A DNA stretch of 64,000 bases from positions 982,001 through 1,046,000 of the forward strand of contig JACVVK020000199.1 of the NCBI GenBank assembly GCA_018292915.2. Direction: 5' to 3'. The notes under the pieces are model-generated. The model was not told the DNA's origin and ran no database searches. It worked only from the letters and a program-made list of their open reading frames with translations. Both the position numbers and the translations under genes were made by a program. Source of the DNA: Batillaria attramentaria. Lineage: Eukaryota; Mollusca; Gastropoda; Batillariidae. Positions 1-10,988 of this stretch are shown here, piece by piece. Position 1 is the first letter of the stretch. Every line of letters begins with the position of its first letter.

Positions 1-657
1 TAATGTTTCCTAAATACTGTGTGAAAGCTAAGAATAGAGAAATCTGACTATTTATAACATCACCTCAAAGAATTACACTCAAAGGCTTTGTTTGGAGTGA
101 GCCCTAGCGAATACGAGACAGAGTAAGGTGAGTGGACATCACGACTTTGGAACGCGGTGACGTAATGAGTCCCTTGTCATTGTTGTAGTTTGGTCATTAA
201 TTTTGTTTTGTACTACTATTTTCTGGTATCAATGGCGTTGATTTCTTTCAGTGAACTGGAGACTGTCTCTATTGTCACTGGTGGTGCCTCTCAATGCCAG
301 TCTGCCGCGCGGCTTGTTGTAAAATGCAAACACACAGTCGGAAACTTTGCTTTAGATAGCAAGACAACTACAATCTATCAGTTTATGATAGTTATTTAGA
401 GTAAAATCATCTTGCAGCGTGTAAACGTTATTCATTTTGATTGCTGCATTTAGTCATTTTTTTTGTTGGGTGTTGACGGAGGCGCAGAGGGTAGTACAAA
501 GTGACAGCCAACCTTAAGCTTCTATTACAATTTCTGTGTACTGTCGTAGACGAGGTAGCAAATAAATGTGAAGTATGCCAAAGCAGATAATGAAACTCAA
601 TGTTCGATGTCTTTGTATCATGCTGACTAAATAAATGTTTGTGTCTATCACATGAAG
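1..657 (+). other. Intron of gene A between the two F5/8C exons (left edge)
   Basis: No coding exon seen. The last 150 bases (about 490-657) match the intron just before the second F5/8C exon of genes C (50010-50183) and B (24920-25044), including a shared stretch ending in a conserved acceptor. The signal-peptide exon and first F5/8C exon of gene A must lie left of the window. Confidence 0.7.
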
Positions 658-864
658 ATGTTCATCGTATGTCGGAGCGCGTGATCACTGTGGACGGGGT
701 GGAGTGCTACAGATTCCCAAATCTGACCAATGAGGATCCGAAGAAACAAACAGTCAACTGTACACACGGCGTTCTGAACGGGACCATCGTCAGGCTGGCC
801 AGAGACAGGCCTGCAGGGTCAGGGAATGACCTCGGCATCAACCTGTGTGAATTTGAAGTCATAA
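658..864 (+). CDS. Gene A exon: C-terminal half of F5/8C domain
   Basis: Reads through with the residues VITVDGVECYRFP, then NCTHGVLNGTIVRLARDR and ending INLCEFEVI, the same pattern as the matching exons of B, C and D. It starts after an AAG acceptor and ends phase 1 at a GTAATC donor. Fucolectin-type F5/8C domains bind fucose or related glycans through a calcium-stabilised fold; binding residues are mainly in the first half, which is outside the window for this gene. Confidence 0.8.
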
Positions 865-1697
865 GTAATCATCTTCACTAAAAGTTCTAAATAGTTAACA
901 ATATTCATGTCCCTGTTTTAAATGTGTCTCTGTGGTCTGCGGGATTGAATGGGTCTTCTTCCAGCTAGGACTGTTTGTAAACACACATTAGACATTTTGA
1001 CAGTGACAAAGATAGTGCCAAACTAAAAGCATGCACTCAGAATAGCTTTCAGTGATTTGTCATATAAAATATACCCACATCCCGCCAGTATACAGCCCCC
1101 CCCCCCCCCCCCCCCACTAATTATTCGCCACCTCTAATGGTAGTCATCCTCCCATGTCGTGGGTGTCATGCGTAGAGAGCTTGGAAGCAGAGGCATTTTT
1201 TCTTTAGCTTATGTGTAATGATTAGGAATATAGGGTGACATTATTGTGTTGTAGTGTTGCGGGATGGAGATGAGAAAGACCCGAATGCCAAAACTTAAAG
1301 CTGCATATTGTTTCAGGTTGTAGTGACGAGTACTGGGGAAACGATTGCAGCAAGAGGTGTGGTGACTGTCATAGTGGTGCTCCGTGTGACAAGGTTACGG
1401 GATACTGTGCAGGTAAACAAGTATTGCAGTTAAAGTAATCTATAACCGTACCCGAAGAAACAGTCTTTATCATGTATTTAATATGCTAATTCTGTGCTGC
1501 TGTATGTCTATAACAATAGTAATGTCTGTGCTAAATGTTTTGGTTTACATTTCGATTTCAGAATGCATTGACGGACGGCACGGCGAGAAATGTGACAAGA
1601 ACTGTAGCGTGATCTGTGCTGGAGCATGTGACCAGAACACAGGGAACTGTCACAGTTGTAGACAGCCTGGGGTCCAACTGCCACTCTGTAGTACAGG

Positions 1698-1737
<40 letters not shown>

Positions 1738-2501
1738 AACAAAAAATGTCAACAAAAAATGTCGAACAAGGTTGTACTTTTCTTATACAGGTCCCTGAAA
1801 ACACTGGAGAGAGTGTCACAGAAGTGACTGTGTGTGTGTGTGTGTATGTAAGGTGCGCGTGTGTGTGCGTGTGGCTCGTGTGTCATATCTTTTGTGTTAT
1901 TTTGTTAATATTCTAGGTCGGGTGTTAGTAAAGATCATAGATTTCACGTGTGGCCACTGCAAGTTAGGAGCCGGAGTAGCCGAATGGCAGAGCGTTGAAC
2001 TTCTAATGCTCGGGTCGTGAGTTCCTATCCCGGCTGGGGCCAAATATTTGTGCTGGCCTTTTCATCGTTGCCCCGTCTTTGATATCACCCGTGTGGTGGA
2101 AAAGGACGTTAAACCCCCAAACACCCACCCCACTGCCAGTTAGTGAGTAGTTGGAGTTAGTGTAGTTGAGGGGGTGAGTAGATTTCTTCAGTGCGGGTTG
2201 GGACTTGGCGGCAGCTGGCGGGCAGGGCCTATCGGGTACACTTTTCCTTTCTAACCACATGTATTTCCGTTCCTTTTTATGTTGTTTCCATAGTAATGGA
2301 AACAACATAATAGGACGGGCTAAAATTTCCACGTTCATAGGCAAGCATCTGTGGTACAAACGCACGTCACTGCCGATCTCCCGCAGAGACGATTATGCAA
2401 GTGTAACTCTGACAATGACGTAAGAAAACCTGCGTCATCGATGCTGGCATGTATGCTGTTCCGAACGCGCTTCTTCTCCTCACTGAGTGCCGTCTGTATG
2501 G

Positions 2502-2563
<62 letters not shown>

Positions 2564-4354
2564 TGTGTCCGGGCCCGTTTCTTCGAAAATACTCAACCGA
2601 ATGGCTTCAAATTTGGGGTATCCAAATTTATCAAAATGTTACATTAGACGATTCAAGCGTGTGATGATTGCTTAAGTGATTTGGGAGTTATCGCCCTTTT
2701 GAGACAAGTTGGTTGTCTTTCGTGTACAGGCGTAATATTTATTTAAATCACTCAATTTTTTGGCAGTAGATAGCTTGAATACGGACTCTGAATTGACTCA
2801 CTACTAGAAAATGGTCGCTCTTATAGTTTTCATGTAAACCGAGCCTGAGTTGACATTGCATGTGAACCCAGTTCAGATGCCTATTTCTCCGAAAATACTG
2901 AACCGATCGATTTCAAATTTGGGGTTTCTAAATGAATCAAGATTGTTGAATAGAAGGCCCGATCCAGGTACGATTGCACACATGATTTGCGAGTTATCGC
3001 CCTTTTCAGAAAAAGTGGCTTTCTGGCGTTTAAAGGCGTAATATTTACCTAAACCACTCCATTTTTTGGACATAGATAGCATGAATACGGACTCTCAATC
3101 AAGTGAAGTTTGGAGGTTGTCGCTTTTATACTTTTGGCGTAAGCCGTACCTGATGAAAGTGCTGGTGAACACACTTTAGATCTCAAAATCGCTCCTACTA
3201 TACATAGATAATGAGCCTGGGGTGCCATAAAAAATATACAAAAAAATTAGAAAAATTCACTGCAGCCGTTATCGTCAGTTGACTCGAAAATTTGTACTCA
3301 CAGCACATTTCCTCTGCAAGCCACACGCCTCACAAACATCGAAGAAGAGACGCACGCGCACTGACGTAAAGTAAGTGCGTCATGTTTGATTGACGTGATG
3401 CTGTTTTTTCTTGGGGGTGTCTCGCCACTTTCTTTCGGAATTCCTCTGTTTGGAGACGTGGTGTTGTATTTTACTTATGCTATGTCGCCATCATCGTGCA
3501 CTCGCAGAGATGATACGGGATACAACAGACTACAACTCCAATACTTTATGAACAGAATATGCGCGGAGAACAAATTCATGAAAGAAGAAGAATCCAGAAC
3601 GCTGTGCAGGGGGGCTGCTTACGTCAGATCTAGAACATTCCTCAACTTACTGGAAGGCTCGAAATCTCTCCAAGGTGACGTAATCTACTGACGTTACTGC
3701 ACCAGCATGTTCTGGGATGGTCTAGAAATTATTTTGCATCGAAATGCAGTATCTTTTCGCAAGAGTCTCTACAACTTGACATGTGGAAAGCGGGAATTTC
3801 AGTGGGTTTCGTTTTTGCCACTGACTCACACTCAGAAGCATAATGCAAAGATCTTGGAAACATAAAGATAGTTCACTTACCTCCCTTTGAGGGACAACGC
3901 GTAAGAGTTGTCTGCGCGCATTAGCGCGCATCCCGCAGATCTACGCAGTTGTTTGACCCAACCCTACACTAGCCGCCGTAAAACATTTTAAGAAAATAAA
4001 CAAAAACGAAGATGTCAGCGACTGCCAGGTGGTCTCCCCCCATATATTTCGCATGTGTTTTAGGCCTATGGAAAACATAAGTACTCTCAAAGTTCCGGAG
4101 GACGAAAGAAAGATCTAGTTTGGCTTTCACTGCTGTACGTAGGCTACGCAGTGCATTTCGTTCGATGTGTTCAAGTAAAACTAGTACGGAACACAGAAAG
4201 ATCGAATGTGCGAGAGATCCAAAGATGGACGCATCCGCTGAATACTTCCTGCTAACTCAGCATTAATCATATCTGCGACCGACGATCCAGCAGATTCTAT
4301 GTTGTGATATGGTTTTACAATGGTTAGAACGAAGTTCAGCCGGATGATTTTGTT

Positions 4355-4413
<59 letters not shown>

Positions 4414-5530
4414 CTGAATTTAGATGCAGGTAGACGCTAGCACAATTTAAGTCACCGTGATTTGTAAAGTTGTCAGGGAAAAAAATTACGCTGTATCTGC
4501 GTCAGCCGCGTGTGTTTACTGTTAGTTTACACTGCATGCACACGTACCACTTGAGGTCTTTTTTTTTTTCTTTTTTTTTTTTGGACAAGAAAGCGAAAAA
4601 AAATGTTTGTTTTTCAACAGGAATACCAAAAGAAGTATTTCCCCGTTTATATTTGTCTGTTATTTGAACAATTCGGCGCAGAACACAATTGCATGCTTTT
4701 GTGATCGCTTTCCACTTTCCGCCATGCTGTCACTATAGGGGCCAGATCTAGGATGCGCGCTAATGCGGGCAGACAACTCTTCGCGTTGTCCCGCTATATG
4801 TCTCTCTTACGACACTCTCTGGAGCACAGAGTCTTTCAGTGGAAAGTACCTCTGTGCACAGTGGGGAAATGGCGCTCACTGCGCTACCGTGACGGGCCTA
4901 AATTGTCTCGGTGCTCTCAAACACAAGGTCGCGCACTATGTCATCCTTGACCAGCTTTGAACCCAGAGGGATCCTCAGTGGCGCAAGTGATTAGCAGGCT
5001 GTCTTCAGAGTGAAAGTAGGCGTGTTTCTGAATCAGAGACATACATAACCTGTCTCTGTCTGAATGGACAGATCTATTATTACATTCAGTCCTAGAGCAC
5101 GGGTGTGTATGCTTTTGTAATCGTCTCTTATTCCACCACAAGGCAGGTACGTGATCGTCTGCACCGTGCAATAATACTTGCCTGTAGAGTGCAACACCCT
5201 TGCCTGTCAGAGTGCAACCCCCTTGCCGTTTACTCACATCCTGTTGGATCAGTCTACCACGTAAACAGTGCCATCAAAGCGCAACAATAATTGTCCGCTG
5301 GCAAAGATTTTGCCCAAACGAAAAGTGGTCGGATATTCAAGACTTCGTTTCAAATCGAATCATATGACACACAAGTCTCTGCTTTTCTAAAAAAAATTCG
5401 CCATTTTTAAAAATGGCGCTGGGTGTAAGCAGTCACATTTTCACGCCCCGCCGAAAAGGGACTGCACTCTGGAGTCTACTCTTACGAGGGCAGGAGTGAC
5501 GCGTCTTTCTGATTCCAAGGTCTTTGCATA

Positions 5531-5564
<34 letters not shown>

Positions 5565-6703
5565 GGGGAGGGGGGGGTGCGTGCGTGCGCGCGCAAGCGC
5601 GCGTCTAAGGCGAGAGAGAGAGAGAGAGGGTCTCTTCTCCGATACCAGTAAGCAATCGTCTGTCAGTCAGGTCTGCGGGAAGTAACTCTGTCAAAGGGGA
5701 ACGACTTTATTACAAGAATTCATTCACCCATGTAGAACCTCGCATACGCCAACAAGTTGTGACGTCAACCAGCTAGGCGAGCTCACACGACCTCATGTGT
5801 TTGGGTTTTTGCAAGTGCATAGAGGCACGATAAGGGTTTTCAGTACTTTCTTTATGTCAGCATGCTTGATGTCAGAGAGCTTGCGTTCCGGCGTGTGCGC
5901 GCGGGCTGCATACATGACACAACGACTACGACTGTGACTACAGCAGGTCATTGAATGGAAACAACATATTGGGCTGGTGGCCATCTTGTCTTCTCTTTGT
6001 CTCTTCTATCTAATATAATAGGGAAGCGCGTTAGGGTTTTGTTCTAGTAGTGTGTGTTGTTGTTGGGTTGTTTTTTTTTGTCTATATTTCTTTATTAAAT
6101 TCCTTGTTCCTTATCAGTATCGTTCTGTGTTCTCCTTTTATCTGTTTATTGTCGTCTTGTGCTCGTCGAAGACTCGCATGGCCATCGCTCCTCCACGCCA
6201 ACCTAGTGACGGCGTGTGACAGAGTCTATGAATGTATTATCTTGTTACATGTATAATGTATGCACACCCCTTCCTGATGGTGGCCAATGCCCTTTAAGGA
6301 ATAGATAGTCTTGAGTCTTGAGTCTCTCTCTCTCTCTCTCTCTCTCTCTCATGTTGTGTGCGTCCACAGAAAGTAAGAAGCAGGCGACGGAGATGGGGTA
6401 GGACAAAGGAAAGTGTGTGTGGGGGGGGGGGGGGGAGGGGGGCGTCTGAGCTGTTTAAATGGTGTTCTGTAAATCTCTCATTAAAACTATCAATACCCAT
6501 CTAACTGTAATTATCATTTTTGTGTCAGTAGAATGCCCAGATGGAACATTCGGTCAGAACTGCTTCGGGAACTGTGGCAAGAATTGTGCTGATGTATGTG
6601 ACAAAATCACAGGAGAATGTGCTTGCAAAGCAGGATGGAGATCACTGAACTGTAGCGAAAGTAAGACCTTTCATAGGATCATTGCCTTATGTCACTCCTC
6701 TGT

Positions 6704-6749
<46 letters not shown>

Positions 6750-6932
6750 TTTAGGTAATAATTACGCATTACATTTTTTGTTGTTTTTTGCAGTGTCATC
6801 TAGTGACAGCCAAAATCGAGTAGCTGAGTTTGCCGGTCCATTTGTTGGAGGTTTCGCTCTCTGCGCACTTATCAGCATTGTCGTCGTCATAGTTCGGTGG
6901 GTTCCATTGTCTGCCAGTCCTAGTGACTAGAA

Positions 6933-6991
<59 letters not shown>

Positions 6992-8155
6992 GTTGTTGTT
7001 GTTGTTGTTGTTGATTTGGGTAGTTGACTTGTCCTATATATATCGAACCTATATTTCTGATTTTTTAGGAGCGTTGGATAGGGAATGGGGGGACGGGGGA
7101 GTAGATGAAGGTGGATCAGTTTCAATACAATAAAGGAGCAAGAACAACAACAAGGAAAATGTATACAGACAGCGAATACCCTTTTGTACCTTTGCAAGTG
7201 GACGATAGTAAACACGACCAGAACACACTTAACCGATAATAAAAACAAAACAGTTTTTTTCACTTTCACTTTTACATAGTTTTTTGTTCACATACATGCG
7301 TACAGAACACATAACAACATGGCATAAGCCTTTTACAATAATACAGATTCAAAGAACACTAAGCGTGAATACTGTGTGGCACATTATGTGTTCAACTGAT
7401 ATACACTGGATATCACTGATGCAAAATAAAATAAATTTTGTATCGTTTTTGTGTGACTGTGCAGACGCCGTCAACGTATGGCCACGAGAACTGCTGCCCC
7501 AGAAGAAGGGGAAGGAACTTTATCAGACGAAACACACTTCGGCAATCACGATTACGTCAATGTTGACAAGGACAGTGGTCAAGGTAAAGTGATGTGTAAG
7601 CATGAATACCATCCTTTGTATAATAATGATCGTCGTCACTCCACAGGTTTCGGTTTTAGCAATGCTTTTCAATGCTTTTTATGATTTGAGGTACTCTTTC
7701 AACCTACTTAATATTGTTTACACTCTACTACTACTACTACTACTACTACAAATGGCGATGATGATGATGGTGATGATGTATAAATAGCAACTAATGGTTG
7801 TACGTAAAACAATATTTAAAAAAACAAAAAAAAATCATGACACCCCCTCCCCCCCCCCCCCCTTGCGCAAAAAAGCAGTAACCCAAGTGTATTTCTGCAA
7901 AGCAACAATTTCGTTCACGTCAGCTGTTTTCTGCGTATGTTTTAAGAAAATTGAAATACTCAGCGAAGAAAGTCCCGTCATTTCAAGGTAATCGATCGCT
8001 TGATATTCTGTGCAGCTTCAAATCCCCAGGAGAATCCTTCGTTTGAGATGCTCCAAGGTTCGCCACAAGCTGCATACGACGCGTCTAACTACGAGAGACT
8101 GGAGATATACGAGAACAGAAAGGAGATTACAAACGTCTACACTGGTCTGACTTAA
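658..8155 (+). CDS. Gene A: F5/8C-EGF transmembrane receptor with short tyrosine-motif tail (5' partial)
   Basis: Coding exons by acceptor/donor and phase: 658-864, 1317-1412, 1562-1696, 6532-6660, 6794-6896, 7465-7583, 8016-8155 (TAA at 8153). About 309 residues lie in the window. Domain order is second half of an F5/8 type C (fucolectin-like) domain, three EGF-like modules, one membrane helix and a cytoplasmic tail of about 86 residues with no kinase or phosphatase domain. All ectodomain junctions are phase 1. The exon set matches gene C but lacks four EGF exons; the short intron 6661-6793 looks like the fusion point. The 4.8-kb intron 1697-6531 is full of repeats. Known families with EGF repeats plus NPxY/F and YxxL tails are the CED-1/Draper/MEGF10 engulfment receptors; the assignment here is by architecture only. 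Confidence 0.82.
1317..1412 (+). CDS. Gene A EGF1 exon (short form)
   Basis: 96-base phase 1-1 exon encoding a cysteine-rich module starting CSDEYWGNDCSKRCGDC and ending CDKVTGYCAG. The form in B and D is 14 residues longer, with a further cysteine pair at its end; A and C share the short form, one of the characters that group A with C. Confidence 0.75.
1562..1696 (+). CDS. Gene A EGF2 exon
   Basis: 135-base phase 1-1 exon, beginning ECIDGRHGEKCDKNC and ending PLCST. Its donor GTCTCT is the first part of a (CT)n tract, a poor 5' splice site repeated in all four paralogues. Confidence 0.8.
1697..1968 (+). repeat. (CT)n tract and intron start
   Basis: (CT)n at about 1698-1737 directly follows the EGF2 donor. 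A short (GT)n tract follows at 1829-1880. No coding signal. Confidence 0.7.
1969..2132 (+). mobile_element. tRNA-derived SINE (family 1)
   Basis: Starts with a tRNA-like head (A-box-like TAGCCGAATGG, then GAGTTCCTATCCCGG in the B-box position) and continues with the family tail from CCAAATATTTGTGCTGG to GACGTTAAACCCCCAAACACC. The same family recurs in full or part near 11745, 12295, 14470, 14608, 16614, 38820 (minus), 40565, 56110, 58745 and 59503. Confidence 0.85.
2263..3461 (+). repeat. Interspersed repeat Rep-1, copy 1, with internal 306-bp duplication
   Basis: About 1.2 kb nearly identical to 12349-13513. Its 5' part (2270-2480) contains a short palindrome around GTTGTTTCC/GGAAACAAC and recurs at 27136-27300 and 63640-63860. 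The middle holds two diverged direct copies with 306-bp period: GAAAATACT at 2585 and 2891, ACGGACTCT at 2781 and 3087. A (GT)n tract occupies 2503-2560. I see no transposase or RT; class unknown. Confidence 0.75.
3462..3775 (-). mobile_element. Solo LTR of the 41896-46953 retrotransposon family
   Basis: Reverse complement of the LTR at 41896-42209: starts TGTTGTATTTTA, ends near CTCTACAAC, and carries the same reverse-complement landmarks (CCAATACTTTATTAA-like, GTTCTGGGATGGTCTAGAAA). No internal region is present. It sits inside Rep-1-related sequence; a related stretch at 13755-13870 reads through this point without an LTR. Confidence 0.8.
3891..4792. mobile_element. 902-bp element with about 54-bp terminal inverted repeats
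   Basis: The left end GGGACAACGCG...GCGCGCATCCC (3891-3945) is matched in inverse at 4742-4792 with few mismatches. The inside has a (GT)n tract at about 4357-4413 and no supported ORF, so it reads as a non-autonomous DNA element. Target duplication is not clear. Confidence 0.65.
4793..6531 (+). other. Remainder of gene A intron 3
   Basis: No exon seen. Contains (GT)n at 5530-5563, a GC-rich alternating CG/GC stretch near 5578-5602, a small palindrome at 5401-5418, (CT)n at 6324-6350, a poly-G run at 6420-6440, and at 5951-5990 a short segment shared with 14434-14470. Confidence 0.6.
6532..6660 (+). CDS. Gene A EGF3 exon
   Basis: 129-base phase 1-1 exon: ECPDGTFGQNCFGNCGKNC, then ECACKAGWRSLNCSE. 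The pattern C-x-C-K-x-G-W is a normal EGF/laminin-like end. Orthologous exons: 26557-26685 (B), 51790-51918 (C), 63113-63241 (D). Confidence 0.85.
6794..6896 (+). CDS. Gene A transmembrane exon
   Basis: Encodes an exposed Ser/Asp/Gln linker and then the hydrophobic helix from AGPFVGGFALCALI to IVVVIV, followed by Arg split across the phase-2 donor. The next exon begins with basic residues (RRQRM), a stop-transfer signal. Nearly identical to gene C 54348-54450. Confidence 0.85.
6932..7013 (+). repeat. (GT)n followed by (GTT)n
   Basis: Compound microsatellite in the gene A intron after the TM exon; the paralogous tract in gene C is at 54528-54630 with a longer (GTT)n part. Confidence 0.9.
7465..8155 (+). 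CDS. Gene A cytoplasmic tail (two exons)
   Basis: Exons 7465-7583 and 8016-8155. The tail has YVNV (pYxN, the Grb2-SH2 type), ENPSFEM (NPxF), YDAS, YERL, YENR and a final VYTGLT. The two YxxL motifs are 12 residues apart (EIYENRKEITNV between), wider than the classical ITAM spacing of 6-8 seen in gene C; four extra residues (ENRK region) account for the difference. No enzyme domain follows; TAA at 8153. Confidence 0.82.
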
Positions 8156-8212
8156 CACACACGCTGCCAACACGGATACTGAATAATGATTATACTGTAT
8201 ATATGTAAAATA

Positions 8213-8280
<68 letters not shown>
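8213..8280 (+). repeat. (GT)n microsatellite in gene A 3' region
   Basis: About 34 GT units, 58 bases after the stop; the paralogous tract follows gene C at 55836-55914. Confidence 0.9.
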
Positions 8281-8283
<3 letters not shown>

Positions 8284-8622
8284 ATCTTACTGCTTTTCCT
8301 GTACACCGCAACTGTGGAGGAAAATCACGCTTTACTTTACGTTTAGGCAGTGGGACGGAGATGTCGTTTGTTTCAATCCGTGGACGGTATTACTAAAGTA
8401 CAAGATTTTTTATGACACAGCTCATCAACACCTTCTTTTTTGAAAACCGCAGAGTTCTCACGTGTAACGATTCGCATTTTATAGAAATCGTCTGTTATAA
8501 TCTGCCAAAATCGAGCTCTGTCAAAAACAAGGGAGACTACAACCGCTGAGTTGTGATTGCCGCTTGCTTGATTTCTGACCAATGAAAAAAAAAGCCTATT
8601 TGCTTCAGTGCGGAGTAGCAGC

Positions 8623-9255
8623 ATGGCGTCGTCTGCTTCGCTCTCGGCGGCGTCTGCTGCAAAAGTACGTTGTGTCATTCATTTTAGTGCTACAAACGAA
8701 GATGAAGCGATTTGCGCCCTAACAGAGACAACTTTTGACAGAATTCTAGATTTCTCGAACAAATGGAAGCGTCTGGTAGGGGCTCAAGGTGACGTGGCTC
8801 GCGTGTTCGTCGCAACATCTGCAGAGTCATGTAGCAGTTTGCATGAGGCTTCTGACGCAGGTGTTGGATTTCACAGGCAATGTTACAACCGATTCACTGA
8901 CTCAGCCCGGTAAGTTTCCAATTGATAAAGTTTTTCATTGATATTGAAGAACAAAAGCCATGAGGGCATGTGGCATTACCATTATAGACGGAAAATAAAA
9001 TACATCTCTCTCTCATTACATTTTCATTAACTACCGGCGGCAAACTGTGTGTTTTGTAAATTGTATGAGCAGCATGTATGTTTATTTATTTCTCTAACAT
9101 TGTGCATTATGATGTATTTCAGGCTTCACAGAATTGAAGGAAGGGTTTCAAGGGATGTGTCTCTGTTGCACACAGAGCCAGAGAGTGAGGCACCACCAGC
9201 AAAGAGGTTGCAAAAGAAGAGACAAAAGAAACGCAGACACAACCACATTAACTGA
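8623..9255 (+). CDS. Transposon-borne two-exon gene fragment, putative zinc-binding N-terminal module
   Basis: Exon 8623-8910 ends in phase 2 at a GTAAGT donor; exon 9123-9255 follows a TTTCAG acceptor and ends with a stop, giving about 138 residues. Features: an Ala/Ser-rich start, the motif GVGFHRQCYNRFTDSAR, and a basic tail KRLQKKRQKKRRH that may be a nuclear signal. By recollection the H-x2-C-Y-x-R-F-T motif resembles the N-terminal part of large multi-copy invertebrate protein families often tied to mobile elements; I cannot name the family. It lies within the TIRs at 8378 and 11563 and seems truncated by the AC-rich region that follows. Confidence 0.45.
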
Positions 9256-9339
9256 ACTACTTATTTTTCTTTCCACAGAAATGACCACCACAAGCATCAT
9301 CCTCATCCATCAATATCATTTATCCATCTTCACTCTCAT

Positions 9340-10540
9340 CATCATCATCACCTGACAATATTTCTACTTACACAACACCAGAACACACTCCAGCTCACAC
9401 CACAACACACACAACTGCTCTCACCACAGACATAAACACAGAACACTCAATAAGCACCATAACACACACCACGGATACAAACACAGAACACGCAGCATAA
9501 ACCACAACATAATACATACTGACATCAGAGGATTTGGATATTATTAATAGAGAATTTGACAAACCCATGGACACGTACACAACAGACACTGACACAGCAT
9601 TGCAACACTTCTACACTGCACACCAACTAGACCAACTCATCACTGACATCCACTCAAACAACAACAACAATCTCCCAGCACCACTTACATATGCACCACA
9701 GCTCACATTACCCGGATCTACACCTTTCTTCATGCAAAAACTTCTTACAGACATCAACCTCAGAATCAAAAGTGCTCTTCTACACTGCATCATGGACCTT
9801 CAATCATATCACAACAATCAAGGCTACTCTCTTCTTAACACTACAACACTTACAGACAACATAATGGACAGACTCAAACACAAGATTACACAGGAACACA
9901 CACCACACATGACAGTACTTGATGCATACACTAGGAACACACCCCTACCACCACACTTGTGCACGCCCACACCTGCATCCACACCACCCTCACCTAAACC
10001 TGTGCACATACAACCCACATCAACATCTGCACCACCCTCATCCACACATACACTACCCTCACACACATCCACATCTGCACCACTTTCAACCAAACCACTA
10101 CTCTCATCCACGCATACACCTGAACCAACCTCATCTGTACCCCTGCCTGCACCACCCTCATCAAACAAACCTACACCCATGCCACCATCTTCCACATTCG
10201 CATCTACACCATCCTCATCTACACATATGCACACATCATTCACATCCACATCTGCACCCACAACATCCTCATCACACTTCAAATACCCTGCACCAAAACC
10301 ACGACAACCGTACACAACACCCACATACGCCACACCAAACAGATCACACAGACCACTCTTACCTCCACCACACTGCAGAAAAATACTTTACTTCCAAACC
10401 CAGCCACACACCCATACAGACGCCCACGCACACCACTTCTGGAGACACCTAACAAACCAACACACACTCACACTAATAAACACTAACCTACACACACGTA
10501 CACAGATACACACTACAAATCATACGTTTTAACCCATCAC
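9340..10540 (+). repeat. AC-rich, G-poor region with a 332-codon open frame
   Basis: The plus strand is almost free of G. The open frame 9534-10532 starts with mixed composition (about 130 residues) and then becomes Pro/Thr/Ser/His-rich. Composition alone lowers stop-codon density here, so I do not call it a gene. The last part (10050-10690) has a second copy at 41210-41875, including a shared 3' stretch with GTTGGTTGGTTTGTTGGTTT. Confidence 0.6.
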
Positions 10541-10791
10541 TTCACATCATCTTTGATACTCATTCTCAACTCCATCTTCATACATGAAATGCACAAAAAA
10601 ATAAAAAATAAAATTCATCATACCACTTTGAGTGTTCCTCTTCTCACTTGTTGGTTGGTTTGTTGGTTTAAATACTTCTATTATTCCTTTTTATTATAGT
10701 TTTATATATCTCTGGATGGGGTTACTGGGTAAAGTCTTCTTTCCATAAACAAAATGTCTTGCGCGTCTGTGGTTATTTTTCATGTTATGGA

Positions 10792-10988
10792 CATTACCAC
10801 AGTATAACTTATCAGTTGATTTAACTTTTAAGTCTGTGCATCACTACAGTCTTTCAGTACACTAAAAAAAAAAATCTTAATACTTGTCCATAACAAGTAT
10901 TAAGATTTTTTTTTAAAGTGCACTGAAAGACTTTAGTGATGCACAGACTTAAAAGTTAAATCAACTGATAAGTTATACTGTGGTAATG
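10792..10988. repeat. Long near-perfect palindrome (MITE-like)
   Basis: Arms of about 95 bases around a loop near 10887-10892 (CATTACCACAGTATAAC on the left, its reverse complement on the right). The RNA or single strand would form a very stable hairpin. Confidence 0.85.

Noticed and set aside
1981..2040. tRNA gene candidates at SINE heads (also 18240, 29556, 53181, 59510)
   Set aside because: Box A/B-like motifs are present but they continue into SINE bodies and do not fold as complete clean tRNAs; treated as SINE heads.
3149..3165. Second hammerhead candidate (CCTGATGAAAGTGCTGGTGAAC, also at 13202)
   Set aside because: Only the CTGATGA core is present; no stem II closing into GAA and no matching stem I.
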